Shown here in pieces: positions 26,110-34,489 of a stretch of DNA of 64,000 nt. Each line of letters starts with the position of its first letter. The first letter of the stretch is position 1. Under the pieces are notes generated by a model. That model did no database searches. It was not told the DNA's origin and saw nothing but the letters and a program-made list of their open reading frames with translations. Source of the stretch: an uncultured Dehalococcoidia bacterium (GTDB lineage: Bacteria; Chloroflexota; Dehalococcoidia; Lucifugimonadales; UBA3495); NCBI GenBank assembly GCA_958296445.1, contig OY282565.1, forward strand, positions 3,397,570 through 3,461,569. Reading direction: 5' to 3'. Both the position numbers and the translations under genes were made by a program.

Positions 26110-26515
26110 CGCCACCCCAAGCCCCGTCCATCACCCCAAGCCCCGTCTGTCATTCTGAGCAAAGCGAAGAATCTCACCTTGGGCCGCCAGACCTCTCGCT
26201 TAGCTCAGAGTAACGACGGGGAATTTCGCTGTCCACCATCTTAAGCTCCATCCGTCATCCTAAACGCCGCCTGTCATTCTAACCCCCATCCCCCATCCTA
26301 AACGCCGCCTGTCATTCTAACCCCCGTCTGTCATTCTAAGCTCCATCCCCCATCCTAAATGCCATCTGTCATTCTAAGCTCCATCCCCCATCCTAAATGC
26401 CATCTGTCATTCTAACCCTCGTCTGTCATTCTGAGCAAAGCGAAGAATCTCACCTTGGGCCGCCAGACCTCTCGCTTAGCGCAGAGCGACAAAGGGGAAT
26501 TCCCCAATTTTCTAG
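26110..26515. repeat. Family A cores and degenerate CTGTCATTCTAA repeats
   Basis: Between 26033 and 27368 no gene is visible. This part has two family A cores (near 26155 and 26435), each followed by CTCACCTTGGGCCGCCAGAC. Between them lie about ten short units of the type CATCCTAAACGCCGCCTGTCATTCTAA, apparently decayed copies of the first half of the family A repeat. Confidence 0.7.
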
Positions 26516-26606
26516 TATTTGTCTGAATCAGGATTTTCAGAATTAAAAGATTTACCGGACGAGGAGAAATCCCCGAAATCCATAAATCCCGAAAATCCTG
26601 ATTCAG

Positions 26607-26783
26607 GTCTTCTTAACGTGTATTGATATTGCCGAAATCATCCCGTCATTCCCGCGAAAGCGGGAATCCAGACACTCCGGCAAACAAAGGCCGTATTAGG
26701 CTAAAGCTGTAGATTCCCGCCTTCACAAGAACGACGGCACAGGGCGCAATCACAACAACAATTCCAGCGCACCTTAAGAATAC
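26607..26783. mobile_element. MITE, copy 1, inserted into a family B repeat
   Basis: A 177-bp non-coding element with ends GTCTTCTTAACG and (complement) GTATTCTTAAGG. It is flanked on both sides by the same 10 bp CCTGATTCAG (26597-26606 and 26784-26793), consistent with a target-site duplication inside a family B repeat (about 26520 to 26797). A family D hairpin lies inside. A homologous 179-bp copy is at 42596-42774. It has no coding capacity, so it would need a transposase supplied elsewhere. Confidence 0.7.
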
Positions 26784-26819
26784 CCTGATTCAGACAACCC
26801 CCAAGAAAATTGCGAAATT

Positions 26820-27290
26820 GCTTCCGCCATTCTAAGCACCATCCGTCACCCTGAGCGCCATCTGTCATTCTGAGCAAAGCGAAGAATCTCACCTTGGGCC
26901 GCCAGACCTTTCACATAGCTCAAGGCGGCAAAGGGGAATCTCGCAATTTTCTCAAGGGTTGTTTGAATCAGGATTTTCAGGATTAAAGGATTCTCAGTAT
27001 TTCTCTCTATCCGGTAAATCCTTTAATCCTGAAAATCCTGATTCAGACAATTACGTTAATGACCTCTGTTTAAGAAAATTACAAATTACTCCCGCTGCCT
27101 ATCGATCCTGGCTGCCCGTCATTCTAGCTATCCGCAATTCTAAGCACCATCCCCCATCCTAAGCCCCGCCCTCCACCCTAAGCCCCATCCGTCATTCTGA
27201 GCAAAGCGAAGAATCCCACCCAAACCAGCAAGACCCTCCCCTTAGCCTCAAGGCAACAACGGGAAATTCCGCAATTTCCCGCAACCCCCT
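26820..27290. repeat. Family A and family B repeats upstream of the GlcG-like gene
   Basis: A family A core lies near 26873, a long-form family B palindrome at about 26961-27049 (arms TTTGAATCAGGATTTTC and complement), degenerate CATTCTAAGC units at 27115-27190, and another family A core near 27202. Nothing else recognisable is present before the ribosome-binding site at 27358. Confidence 0.75.
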
Positions 27291-27368
27291 ACCCCCGCAT
27301 TCCAAATTACCCCGTTTCTACCCTACAATACAGGCGGCCAATCCCGGCCAAAATTTCGGAGGTGAACT

Positions 27369-27785
27369 ATGCCCAGCCTGACTCTGGCGGAAGCGGAAGT
27401 TATCTTGGCGGGAGCCAAGGCCAAGGTCCTAGAAATGGGAGCCAACATGAGCATCTCGGTGGTTGACCCGCGCGGCGACCTCATTACCATGATGCGCACC
27501 GACGGCGCCTCCTGGCGCACCCCGCCCATCTCCCGGGCCAAAGCCGTCGCCGCGTCCTGCTTCGGACGCGCCAGCGGCGAGCTAACCGAAAACGCCCTAG
27601 CCCCCGTATTCCGCGGCCTGATGGCAATGGAAGGCGGCCACATGATACCCGGCCAAGGCGCCCTACCCGTATTCAAAGACGGCATACTGGTAGGCGCTGT
27701 AGGCGGCAGCGGCGGCACCGCCCAAGAAGACGAAGACGCCGCCCTAGCCGGCATCCAAGCCGCCAACCTCTCACCCACAGCCTAA
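27369..27785 (+). CDS. GlcG/HbpS-family protein (DUF336)
   Basis: The 138-residue single-domain protein has the family pattern: LAEAEVILAGAKAKVLEMG, MSISVVDPRGDLITMMR, KAVAASCFGRASG and a Gly-rich end VGAVGGSGGTAQEDEDAA. HbpS members bind haem and act in redox sensing; GlcG members are found near glycolate oxidase but have no firm function. GGAGGTG lies 5 bp before the ATG. It stands alone between a repeat region and a convergent NHL gene, so context gives no further clue. Confidence 0.87.
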   Translation: MPSLTLAEAEVILAGAKAKVLEMGANMSISVVDPRGDLITMMRTDGASWRTPPISRAKAVAASCFGRASGELTENALAPVFRGLMAMEGGHMIPGQGALPVFKDGILVGAVGGSGGTAQEDEDAALAGIQAANLSPTA

Positions 27786-27803
27786 ACCCACCCAACCAAC
27801 AAT

Positions 27804-27827
27804 GTAGGGGCGCACAACCGTGCGCCC
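27804..27827. repeat. Family C hairpin
   Basis: GGGGCGCAC and GTGCGCCCC arms with an AACC loop, between the convergent GlcG-like and NHL genes. It might act as a bidirectional transcription stop but has no T-tract. Confidence 0.65.
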
Positions 27828-27873
27828 CCGTCACTTCGCCAACATCGCCCATCACCGGACACCGCAACACCCC

Positions 27874-28920
27874 CTACCGCCGCTGATAAACCTGAAACCG
27901 ATGCCGGTTAGTCTCAACCACATAAAGCCGCCCCCCGCCATCCAGCGACACCGCCACCGGCCCCCAAAAGTAAGGTTCCGTCTGCGACGAAATATGATAC
28001 GGCGTATTCAAGTGCGGCGGCAGTTGCGGCGTAAGGTCGGAGCGGTCGCGCTCCGCCGCTTCCTCCGGGTTGGCATCCAAATACTCTTGGGCCCACTTGG
28101 AAATAGTGGCCTCGCCCCGCAGCAAAACTTGGAAACGCCCCTCCGAATCCAGAACCTGCACCCTTTCGTTGCCCCAGTCCGCCACGTATATATAGCCTTC
28201 CCCGTCCACGGCCACTTGAGTAGGCCGCTGGAACTGCCCCTCGCCGTATCCGGGAGAGCCGAAAGCCGCCAGAAACTCCCCCTCGGCAGTGAACTTCTGG
28301 ATCCGGTCATTCCGCCAGTCAGCGACATAAACACTGCCCGCCGCATCAGTGGCAACACCCCAAGGCAGGTTGAACTGCCCCGGCCCGCTGCCCAACGAAC
28401 CCCACTGGCCCACAAAGCCGCCGCCGGAATCGAACTTCTGCACCCTAGCGTTGTGCTGGTCTACCACATAAATCGCGTCGCCCCCCGAACCCGCCGCAGG
28501 CCCCGCGGCGACACCGGCCGGGCCGTTAAATTCCCCGTCGCCCCGCCCCGGCGTCCCCCACTTGTGCAGAAACTGCCCGTTGCTGTCGAACACCGTAACC
28601 CGGTGATTCTGCTCGTCGGTGACATACAGCCGCTCCTGGCTGTCAAAGGCCAGCGCCACCGGCCAGCGAAACTGCGTATCGCCGTCGCCCGCCCCGTCGC
28701 CAAACTCGAACAGATAATCCTCGTCCAGCGTGCAGACGCCGACCCGGATGGCCGCAGCCCGGGCCGGGTCACAGCGGTTAAGCACGAAAATGCGCCCGTC
28801 GCCGCTGACCGCAATATCATAGGGGTTGGCGAACCCCCGCCCGTTCAGCCCGTTGTTGACAATCCCGATGGTCTTCAGGTAATCCAGCGCAATGCCGGCC
28901 GTTTGTGCTTGGGTGGTCAC
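27874..28920 (-). CDS. NHL-repeat beta-propeller protein
   Basis: The 348-residue protein has five to six NHL blades, clearly seen as FRWPVALAFDSQERLYVTDE, FNLPWGVATDAAGSVYVADW and FQRPTQVAVDGEGYIYVADW, each followed by N.RVQ(V/K)FD-type strands. There is no signal peptide. It starts with GTG at 28920, with GAGGG five bases upstream. Function cannot be inferred; NHL propellers usually bind proteins or ligands. It is a distant paralogue of the protein at 16486-17364. Confidence 0.85.
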   Translation of the reverse strand: MTTQAQTAGIALDYLKTIGIVNNGLNGRGFANPYDIAVSGDGRIFVLNRCDPARAAAIRVGVCTLDEDYLFEFGDGAGDGDTQFRWPVALAFDSQERLYVTDEQNHRVTVFDSNGQFLHKWGTPGRGDGEFNGPAGVAAGPAAGSGGDAIYVVDQHNARVQKFDSGGGFVGQWGSLGSGPGQFNLPWGVATDAAGSVYVADWRNDRIQKFTAEGEFLAAFGSPGYGEGQFQRPTQVAVDGEGYIYVADWGNERVQVLDSEGRFQVLLRGEATISKWAQEYLDANPEEAAERDRSDLTPQLPPHLNTPYHISSQTEPYFWGPVAVSLDGGGRLYVVETNRHRFQVYQRR

Positions 28921-28985
28921 TTGCCCTCACCCCAACTCTCTCCCACAAGGGAGAGGAAGTATTGAAAAGCCGCCCGCCCGCCGAA

Positions 28986-29015
28986 AAAGGGATAATACAA
29001 ACCCATTATCCCTTT
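28986..29015 (-). terminator. Intrinsic terminator for the DUF1501-DUF1800 operon
   Basis: A perfect 11-bp stem (28986-28996 with 29005-29015) and an 8-nt loop. Read on the minus strand it begins 27 bp after the DUF1800 stop and ends in a run of five T. GC-rich flanks can extend the stem. Confidence 0.65.
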
Positions 29016-29041
29016 CCCGCCGGGCGGATTTGACCGGATTC

Positions 29042-30457
29042 TTAGGCCAACTGGTACTCCCTAGTAGCGGCAATCAGGCGCAGCATATTGCCCACCCGCC
29101 GCTCGGCGTCATCGCCGGGCTGGTGGCCGCGCAAGTCCAAATCGCCCTGCCGCGAAGCGTAATCCACCAGCACCGAGCGCGTTTCGTCGCTCACCGCGAT
29201 GGGGCCAATCAAATCAACGCAGCCATCGGCGAATTCGCCCGGCGACAGCGCCCCCTCGCTCGATGCAGCCAGCCGCTCAATGATGGCCCGGACGCCCGGG
29301 CTGCCGGTGTCCGACAGCTCTTTGGCGGCGAAATTGACCCGCTCCACCAGAGAACCGCTGTCAATCCACTCCACCCCCTCATGCCAGCCCTCCACCGTCG
29401 GCGGCTGCAACAGACCCTGCCCCATATAGAGCATATTGTTCGACACCTTTTCGATGCCCAAAGTCGGCGTCTGGTAGCTCCCCGCCATCCGAATCGCCCC
29501 GACCACCAGCTCCACCGGCCCCTTGACCCGCGCGAACCGCGCTTCCTCCGACTGGAAGTACTCGGAATTGAACAGCGTCCGCAACACATCCTTTATCCGG
29601 TAGCCCGACTCAAAATAGGTTTCCTTCATCGCGGCGACGGCCCGCCGCCCCGCATCGGTGATTTCGTCGGCGGCAAAAAACTGGAACAGCCGCGTGCAGA
29701 TAAACTCGGCAGTAGCGTCCTGTTTGGCGATAATCCCGATGATGTCTTCCCCGTTGAAGTTACCCGTTTCGCCCAAGAAAGTCTTTTCGCCGCCGTCGTG
29801 GTCTTCCTCGCGGTAGTCGAAATGCCAGGCGATGCGGCCATAGGGCCAGATGGAATCCTTCTGGGCCCGCACCGCCATATACTCCGCGTTCCCCACAGTC
29901 CAACCGGTAAAGGCCCGGGCGCACTCCTTAATGTCGTCCTCGGTATAGTTGCCGATGCCCATAGAAAACAGTTCCAGCAGTTCGCGGCCATAGTTTTCGT
30001 TGATGGCGTCGCCGTGGTTATCGTTGTTGTCCAGCCAGACCAGCATGGCCGGGTCCCGGGAAATCTCCAGCAACATTTCGTCGAAACGCCCCAGCCCGTT
30101 GCGGCGGAACATCTCCACCTGGTTAAGCTGAGAGCGGGCCTGGTTCAGCTTGGTGTAGCCGGTAGCGAACAGCCCGTGCCAGAACAAAGCCATCTTCTCT
30201 TCCAGCGGCTGGTCGGTGGTAATCATCCGGTACATCCAATAGGCGGCGGAACCGGCCAAATCCCGCAGTTCCGACTGCTCCACGTGATAGCGGCGAATCA
30301 GGTCGTCCGGCATACTGCTGGCGTTGCCGGTATCCAGCAGCCCCTCCACCGTCGCCTCGTAACCCTGCTCCAGGCACCGCTCCAGCTCATCGCGGCCCGC
30401 CCCAAAACTAGCCCGCCGCATGAGATGAGACATCAAACCGATGTCGCTATTGCTCAT
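29042..30457 (-). CDS. DUF1800 family protein
   Basis: The 471-residue protein has the DUF1800 layout: LMRRASFGAGRDELE at the N-terminus, PLEEKMALFWHGLFATG, NYGRELLELFSMGIGNYTE followed by ECARAFTGW, and a late LLQPPTVEGW. The family is almost always paired with a DUF1501 protein, as here. The pair's function is not established; roles in handling exported molecules have been proposed. ATG 30457 is chosen because GAGG precedes it and the domain starts just after; the open frame extends to 30670. No signal peptide is visible. It is the last gene of the operon running from 32446. Confidence 0.9.
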   Translation of the reverse strand: MSNSDIGLMSHLMRRASFGAGRDELERCLEQGYEATVEGLLDTGNASSMPDDLIRRYHVEQSELRDLAGSAAYWMYRMITTDQPLEEKMALFWHGLFATGYTKLNQARSQLNQVEMFRRNGLGRFDEMLLEISRDPAMLVWLDNNDNHGDAINENYGRELLELFSMGIGNYTEDDIKECARAFTGWTVGNAEYMAVRAQKDSIWPYGRIAWHFDYREEDHDGGEKTFLGETGNFNGEDIIGIIAKQDATAEFICTRLFQFFAADEITDAGRRAVAAMKETYFESGYRIKDVLRTLFNSEYFQSEEARFARVKGPVELVVGAIRMAGSYQTPTLGIEKVSNNMLYMGQGLLQPPTVEGWHEGVEWIDSGSLVERVNFAAKELSDTGSPGVRAIIERLAASSEGALSPGEFADGCVDLIGPIAVSDETRSVLVDYASRQGDLDLRGHQPGDDAERRVGNMLRLIAATREYQLA

Positions 30458-30524
30458 TACAGACCTCGCATTTCCAAAATTTCCCCACCAGTTTCCACCC
30501 AACGGACATAAACCTTTCCTAACG

Positions 30525-30728
30525 TTACCTGCCGTTCCTTCCCTTCTTCGCAGGCGGCGGGGGCGGCGGCTCGTCAAAAGGCAGGCCTCTGGCTTCCGCC
30601 TCCAGCCTACGCCGGTTCCACCCCGCCCACTTTTCATGCTCCCGGGCTGCGCCCTCGGCCGCGGCCTCATCCGCCGCCTGCTTTATCCGGTTCTGATACC
30701 GCTCCACTATTCCGTCAAATATAACCAC
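30525..30728 (-). CDS. Short partial duplicate of the upstream membrane-helical protein
   Basis: The 67 residues (MVIFDGIVERYQNRIKQAAD onward, ending EPPPPPP then AKKGRNGR) repeat the C-terminal coiled and Pro-rich part of the protein at 30792-31301. The homologous DNA extends about 60 bp further upstream without a start, encoding the degraded equivalent of VITAESVVLTEVYY. It therefore arose by an incomplete tandem duplication of about 260 bp. It may be translated from the ATG at 30728 or be a remnant. It keeps the operon direction. Confidence 0.5.
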   Translation of the reverse strand: MVIFDGIVERYQNRIKQAADEAAAEGAAREHEKWAGWNRRRLEAEARGLPFDEPPPPPPAKKGRNGR

Positions 30729-30791
30729 GTAGTAAACCTCCGCCAGAACGACGCTTTCCGCCGTGATTACACCAATGGCCGGAACGCTACG

Positions 30792-31301
30792 TTAACCGCC
30801 GTTCCCTGTCTCTTCCCTAGGCGGCGGGGGCGGCGGCTCGTCAAAGGGCAGGCCGTTAGCTTCCGCCTCCAGCCTCCGCCGATTCCACGCGGCCCATTTT
30901 TCATACTCCTGAACCACCCCCCGGGCTTCCCCCACGGCTTCCCCCCGAGCCGCGCCCTCGGCATCGGCCTTGGCTGCAGCCTCATCCGCCGCCTGCTTTA
31001 TCCGGTTCTGATACCGTTCCACTATTCCGCCGAATATAACGCCGAATATAACCACGTAATAAACCTCCGTCAAAACAACGCTTTCCGCCGTGATCACCCC
31101 AATAGCCGGCCCGGCCCGGCTACTGATGGCGAACACCGTTTCCGCCCAAGAATCCCCCGTCACGGCAAACACCTCGTGCCACACGGCCAAGCCAATTATA
31201 CCCGCCGTCTGCAAGGAGAAAATGGCGAAAAACAGCCTCCGCCACCTCTCCGGCACGCTCCAAATGGAAATCCGCCGCTCCGGGTCAGGCGCCGTCATCA
31301 T
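30792..31301 (-). CDS. Membrane-anchored helical protein, DUF1501/DUF1800 operon
   Basis: The protein of about 169 residues starts MMTAPDPERRISIWSVPE. It has two hydrophobic segments (LFFAIFSLQTAGIIGLAVW and about VVLTEVYYVVIFGVIFGGI) and then a charged helix (VERYQNRIKQAADEAAAKAD) ending in a proline run and a short polar tail. I do not recognise a named family. It starts 11 bp after the DUF1501 stop and so belongs to this operon; its position suggests a membrane anchor or scaffold for the DUF1501/DUF1800 pair, which is inference. Confidence 0.7.
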   Translation of the reverse strand: MMTAPDPERRISIWSVPERWRRLFFAIFSLQTAGIIGLAVWHEVFAVTGDSWAETVFAISSRAGPAIGVITAESVVLTEVYYVVIFGVIFGGIVERYQNRIKQAADEAAAKADAEGAARGEAVGEARGVVQEYEKWAAWNRRRLEAEANGLPFDEPPPPPPREETGNGG

Positions 31302-31312
31302 CCCCCGGCAGC

Positions 31313-32446
31313 CTACTTGCGGAACAGCCCGGGCTGCTCGAACTGGCCGTTGACGATAGGGTCGGGATCCAGCCCCAGCCACTGCTCCAAAATAGCCGCG
31401 TAGGTCGAGCGGAAATCGTTATTGGGCCGAAGGTCGCCGTTCAACTGGTCGGCCTCCGCCAGCGACGGATATTCCCCATAAAGCCCGCCGTTCACCGCCC
31501 CCCCGATAAGAAAAGCGACCCCCGCCGACCCGTGGTCGCTCCCCGTGCCGTTGTCCTTGATGCGCCGCCCGAACTCCGAAAACACCAGCACCGCCGCATC
31601 GTCCTCCCGTCCGTGCTCTCTCAAATCGTCCATCAGGCAACCCACCGCCCCGGCCACATCGTCCCACAGCGAAGCGTGCGTCGGCAACTCCCCCGAGTGC
31701 GTGTCAAAGCTCCCGTGCTGCGTATAGTAGATGCGCGTCCCCAAATCCGCCAGAAACACCTGCGCGATGCTCTGCACATTCTTCGACAGCGAATCGCTCC
31801 GGTACTCCACCCCCGAGGAATACTGCGCTGGCGCGGTACGCAGAATATCCGCCCCGGTATAGGCATCCTGCCCGGTCTTCCCCAGCAGCGACATCACCGG
31901 GTCCCGCCCCGCCACATTCCCGTACATCCGCGAAAACGCCTCCAGCGTGAACATCCGCAGTTCCTCGTCCTCAATGTCCGGGAACAGCCCATACGTCGCC
32001 AAATCCCCCACCGACGCCACCGAAACCCCCGGACACCCCAGCGCCCGCGGCAGCCCGCGCCCGAAATTCACCGCCGTCAGCACATTGTCCCCCTGCGGAT
32101 CCAAGTCCCGCGTAGCCCGCCCCAGCCAACCCTCGGTGCCGATAGCCTCCGGCTCCGCCGTATGCCAAATGTCCATCGCCCGGAAATGAGAGCGGTTAGG
32201 ATTCTCGTACCCGATGCCGTTAATCACCGCCACCTTCCCCTCGTCCCAAAGCGCCTTCATCGGCCCCATGCTCGGATTAAACCCCAAACCGCCATCCAGC
32301 GGAATAACCCTGTCCTGCGGAATATGCACCGTCGAGCGAAAATCGTAATACTGCCCCTCGCCGTAAGGCACCACCGTATTAAGATAATCGTTCCCGCCCG
32401 AAAGCTGAATCACAATCAGGCCCTTCTCACGCTTGTTGCTGGTCAT
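31313..32446 (-). CDS. DUF1501 family protein
   Basis: The 377-residue protein has the DUF1501 signatures GLIVIQLSGGNDYLNTVVPY at the N-terminus, NRSHFRAMDIWHTA, and VFSEFGRRIKDNGTGSDHG, which resembles the metal-binding end of alkaline-phosphatase-fold sulfatases. Unlike many members it lacks a twin-arginine signal. ATG 32446 is preceded by AGGGG. It is the first gene of a minus-strand operon with a membrane protein and DUF1800. The DUF1501/DUF1800 pair is widespread in Planctomycetes, Chloroflexi and others and has no confirmed function. Confidence 0.9.
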   Translation of the reverse strand: MTSNKREKGLIVIQLSGGNDYLNTVVPYGEGQYYDFRSTVHIPQDRVIPLDGGLGFNPSMGPMKALWDEGKVAVINGIGYENPNRSHFRAMDIWHTAEPEAIGTEGWLGRATRDLDPQGDNVLTAVNFGRGLPRALGCPGVSVASVGDLATYGLFPDIEDEELRMFTLEAFSRMYGNVAGRDPVMSLLGKTGQDAYTGADILRTAPAQYSSGVEYRSDSLSKNVQSIAQVFLADLGTRIYYTQHGSFDTHSGELPTHASLWDDVAGAVGCLMDDLREHGREDDAAVLVFSEFGRRIKDNGTGSDHGSAGVAFLIGGAVNGGLYGEYPSLAEADQLNGDLRPNNDFRSTYAAILEQWLGLDPDPIVNGQFEQPGLFRK

Positions 32447-32716
32447 CGCTTCACACCCCTGCTGCGGGTGGCGCGGCATCCGCCCAAGCCCGGGCCAAGC
32501 CGCGCCTCAACTCCCTACAATCTACTACGCACCACCCAATTCGGCAAGCTCCAACCCCCCTTCCACCCCATCCGCATCCCCGCCAAAACCAAGATCCCCC
32601 CATCCCGTAAATCCCCCCAATCCAATCAACCCGCCCCCCAGCGGTTTACATCCGCCACCCACACCGATACCATACCCTAAACCCGTTGACTCCCGCCCTG
32701 CAAACGAGGTGCAACA

Positions 32717-33724
32717 ATGACCCCCCCCACCCAAGACACCCCCCCGGCCCACAACGTCCATACCGAATACGAAACCGTATTCCTCCACGACCACCAAGTC
32801 CAAAAAGAGGATATGCAACGACTCTACGAAAACGCCAAGCGCGACCAATGGAACGCCGCCACCGCCATCCAGTGGCAAAACCCCGTAGACGTCGAGCAGG
32901 GTTTCGTAGCCGACGAACTCATAGACATCTACGACTCCCCCTACTGGCATAAAATGAACGCCGCCGAAAAGCAGGAAATGAACCGCCTCTTTTCCGCCTG
33001 GCGCCTGAGCCAGCTATTCCACGGCGAACACGCCGCCACCCTAGTCTGCTCCCAGCTAACCAACGTCCTCCCCGACGCCGACGCCAAATTCTTTATGTCC
33101 ACCCAAGTGATGGACGAAGCCCGCCACACCGAATTTTTCCAGCGCTACCTCCACGGGCGCGTCGGCCTAGTCTACCAACAGTCCCCCGCAGGCCAAGAAC
33201 TCTTCGACCACATCCTAGGCGACCCCCGCTGGTACATCAAAACCATCGGCCTCCAACTGGTAGGCGAAACCTTCGCCGTCGCCCTCTTCAAGATGCTCGC
33301 CGAAACCGCCAAAGACCCCCTCCTCCGCGAAGGCTGCCGCCTAATCCTGCGCGACGAATCCCGCCACATGGGCTTCGGAATGTTAAGCCTACCCCAGCAA
33401 GTGCAACAAATGTCCCCCAAAGAGCGCGAAGAAATAGAAGACTTCACCATCCACTTCCTCCGCAACACCCTAACCGGCGGCTTCCCCAAAGACGCCTACC
33501 TAGATATGGGCTTCAACAACCACGAAATAGACCAAATCCGCCAACTCCGCCGCGACAAAGCCCAAAGCAGCGACTTCATCCTATTCCGCCAGCTATTCAA
33601 GCGCGAAATGCACCACACCCTAGTAAACAACCTATTCAAATGCGGCGTCCTAACCCCCCCAATCCGCCACCGCCTAGAAACCGAACTACGCATAGACGTA
33701 ACCACCAACCTCCCGGGAGATTAA
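32717..33724 (+). CDS. Ferritin-like diiron oxidase/oxygenase
   Basis: The 335-residue helical protein has the diiron ligand pattern FHGEHAA, MDEARHTEFFQRY, VGETFAVALFK and RDESRHMGFG, meaning two EX2H pairs and extra Glu residues, as in R2-like and AurF-like di-metal oxidases. It probably activates O2 to oxidise an organic substrate, which is unknown. GAGGTG lies 6 bp before the ATG. The antitoxin gene begins 12 bp after its stop. It is distinct from true ribonucleotide reductase R2 because it lacks the radical-tyrosine context and any R1 neighbour. Confidence 0.82.
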   Translation: MTPPTQDTPPAHNVHTEYETVFLHDHQVQKEDMQRLYENAKRDQWNAATAIQWQNPVDVEQGFVADELIDIYDSPYWHKMNAAEKQEMNRLFSAWRLSQLFHGEHAATLVCSQLTNVLPDADAKFFMSTQVMDEARHTEFFQRYLHGRVGLVYQQSPAGQELFDHILGDPRWYIKTIGLQLVGETFAVALFKMLAETAKDPLLREGCRLILRDESRHMGFGMLSLPQQVQQMSPKEREEIEDFTIHFLRNTLTGGFPKDAYLDMGFNNHEIDQIRQLRRDKAQSSDFILFRQLFKREMHHTLVNNLFKCGVLTPPIRHRLETELRIDVTTNLPGD

Positions 33725-33736
33725 GGAGAACCCGCA

Positions 33737-33961
33737 ATGTCCGAACAAATCACCATCTCAGTAGACCAAGACATAGCCGACGCCTACCGCTCCGCTTCAA
33801 CCCAAGAACGCCTCAAACTGGAGCTTCTGGTCAACTTAAGCCTGCGCGAAGCAACCTCCGGCGACAAATCCCTCCAAGACATCATCGAGGAAATCGGCCA
33901 CAACGCCAGACAGCGCGGCCTAACCCCGGAAATCCTGCAATCCATCCTAGACGAAGCATGA
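33737..33961 (+). CDS. Antitoxin paired with the PIN toxin
   Basis: The 74-residue protein starts MSEQITISVDQDIADAYRSA, a ribbon-helix-helix-like N-terminus, followed by an acidic helical tail (SLQDIIEEIGHNARQRGL and LQSILDEA) suited to binding a toxin. Its stop overlaps the PIN gene start (ATGA at 33958-33961), the standard arrangement for VapBC-type pairs. AGGAG lies 8 bp upstream. In such systems the antitoxin represses its own operon. Confidence 0.8.
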   Translation: MSEQITISVDQDIADAYRSASTQERLKLELLVNLSLREATSGDKSLQDIIEEIGHNARQRGLTPEILQSILDEA

Positions 33962-34365
33962 GCCGCTTCGTATTCGATACCAACATCATTGTCAGCGCCC
34001 TGCTGTACAACGATTCCCCGCCAAGAATGGCCCTCATTCGCGCCTTGAACCAAGGAACTATCCTGAGTTCCGCGGCGCTGGTCAGTGAGTTGCGCGACGT
34101 GCTGGGGCGGCGGCGGTTCGACCAGTACGTCTCTCCTGCGGAACGAAATATCTTTCTTCGAGCTTTGATACGGGGGGCGGAACTGGTAACAGTAACCGAG
34201 CCAATCCAAGTCTGCCGCGACCCGAAAGACGATCTCATCCTAGCGGTGGCGGTTAATGGCGGCGCAGCGAGCATCATCACCGGAGACAACGATTTGCTCG
34301 TTCTCAATCCCTTTCGTAACATACCGATTATGACCCCCGCCGAGTTTTTACGCTCCCATCTCTGA
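33958..34365 (+). CDS. PIN-domain toxin (COG1569-like)
   Basis: The 135-residue PIN domain starts MSRFVFDTNIIVSALLYNDS, giving the first catalytic Asp in FDTN; Glu of SELRDVL and the Asp pair in CRDPKDDLIL follow, completing the acidic Mg site. These are ribonuclease toxins held by the preceding antitoxin. The ending AAS-IITGDNDLLVLNPF is typical of the COG1569 subgroup. The pair sits just upstream of a restriction-modification-like gene, forming a small defence or stability island. Confidence 0.88.
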   Translation: MSRFVFDTNIIVSALLYNDSPPRMALIRALNQGTILSSAALVSELRDVLGRRRFDQYVSPAERNIFLRALIRGAELVTVTEPIQVCRDPKDDLILAVAVNGGAASIITGDNDLLVLNPFRNIPIMTPAEFLRSHL

Positions 34366-34489
34366 GGAAGACCCCCAAAACCGCGCCCTAGCCCTGCTCC
34401 TAGCCCAGCAGTGACGCCCGCCCATTGCGCCGGACGCCCGCGCCCACTACCATACGCCCATACCCATACGCGCCGTTTAGGAGACCGCT

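Noticed and set aside
32717..33724. Class I ribonucleotide reductase R2
   Set aside because: The ligand spacing is ferritin-like, but there is no R1 gene, no radical-Tyr context and a different C-terminus.
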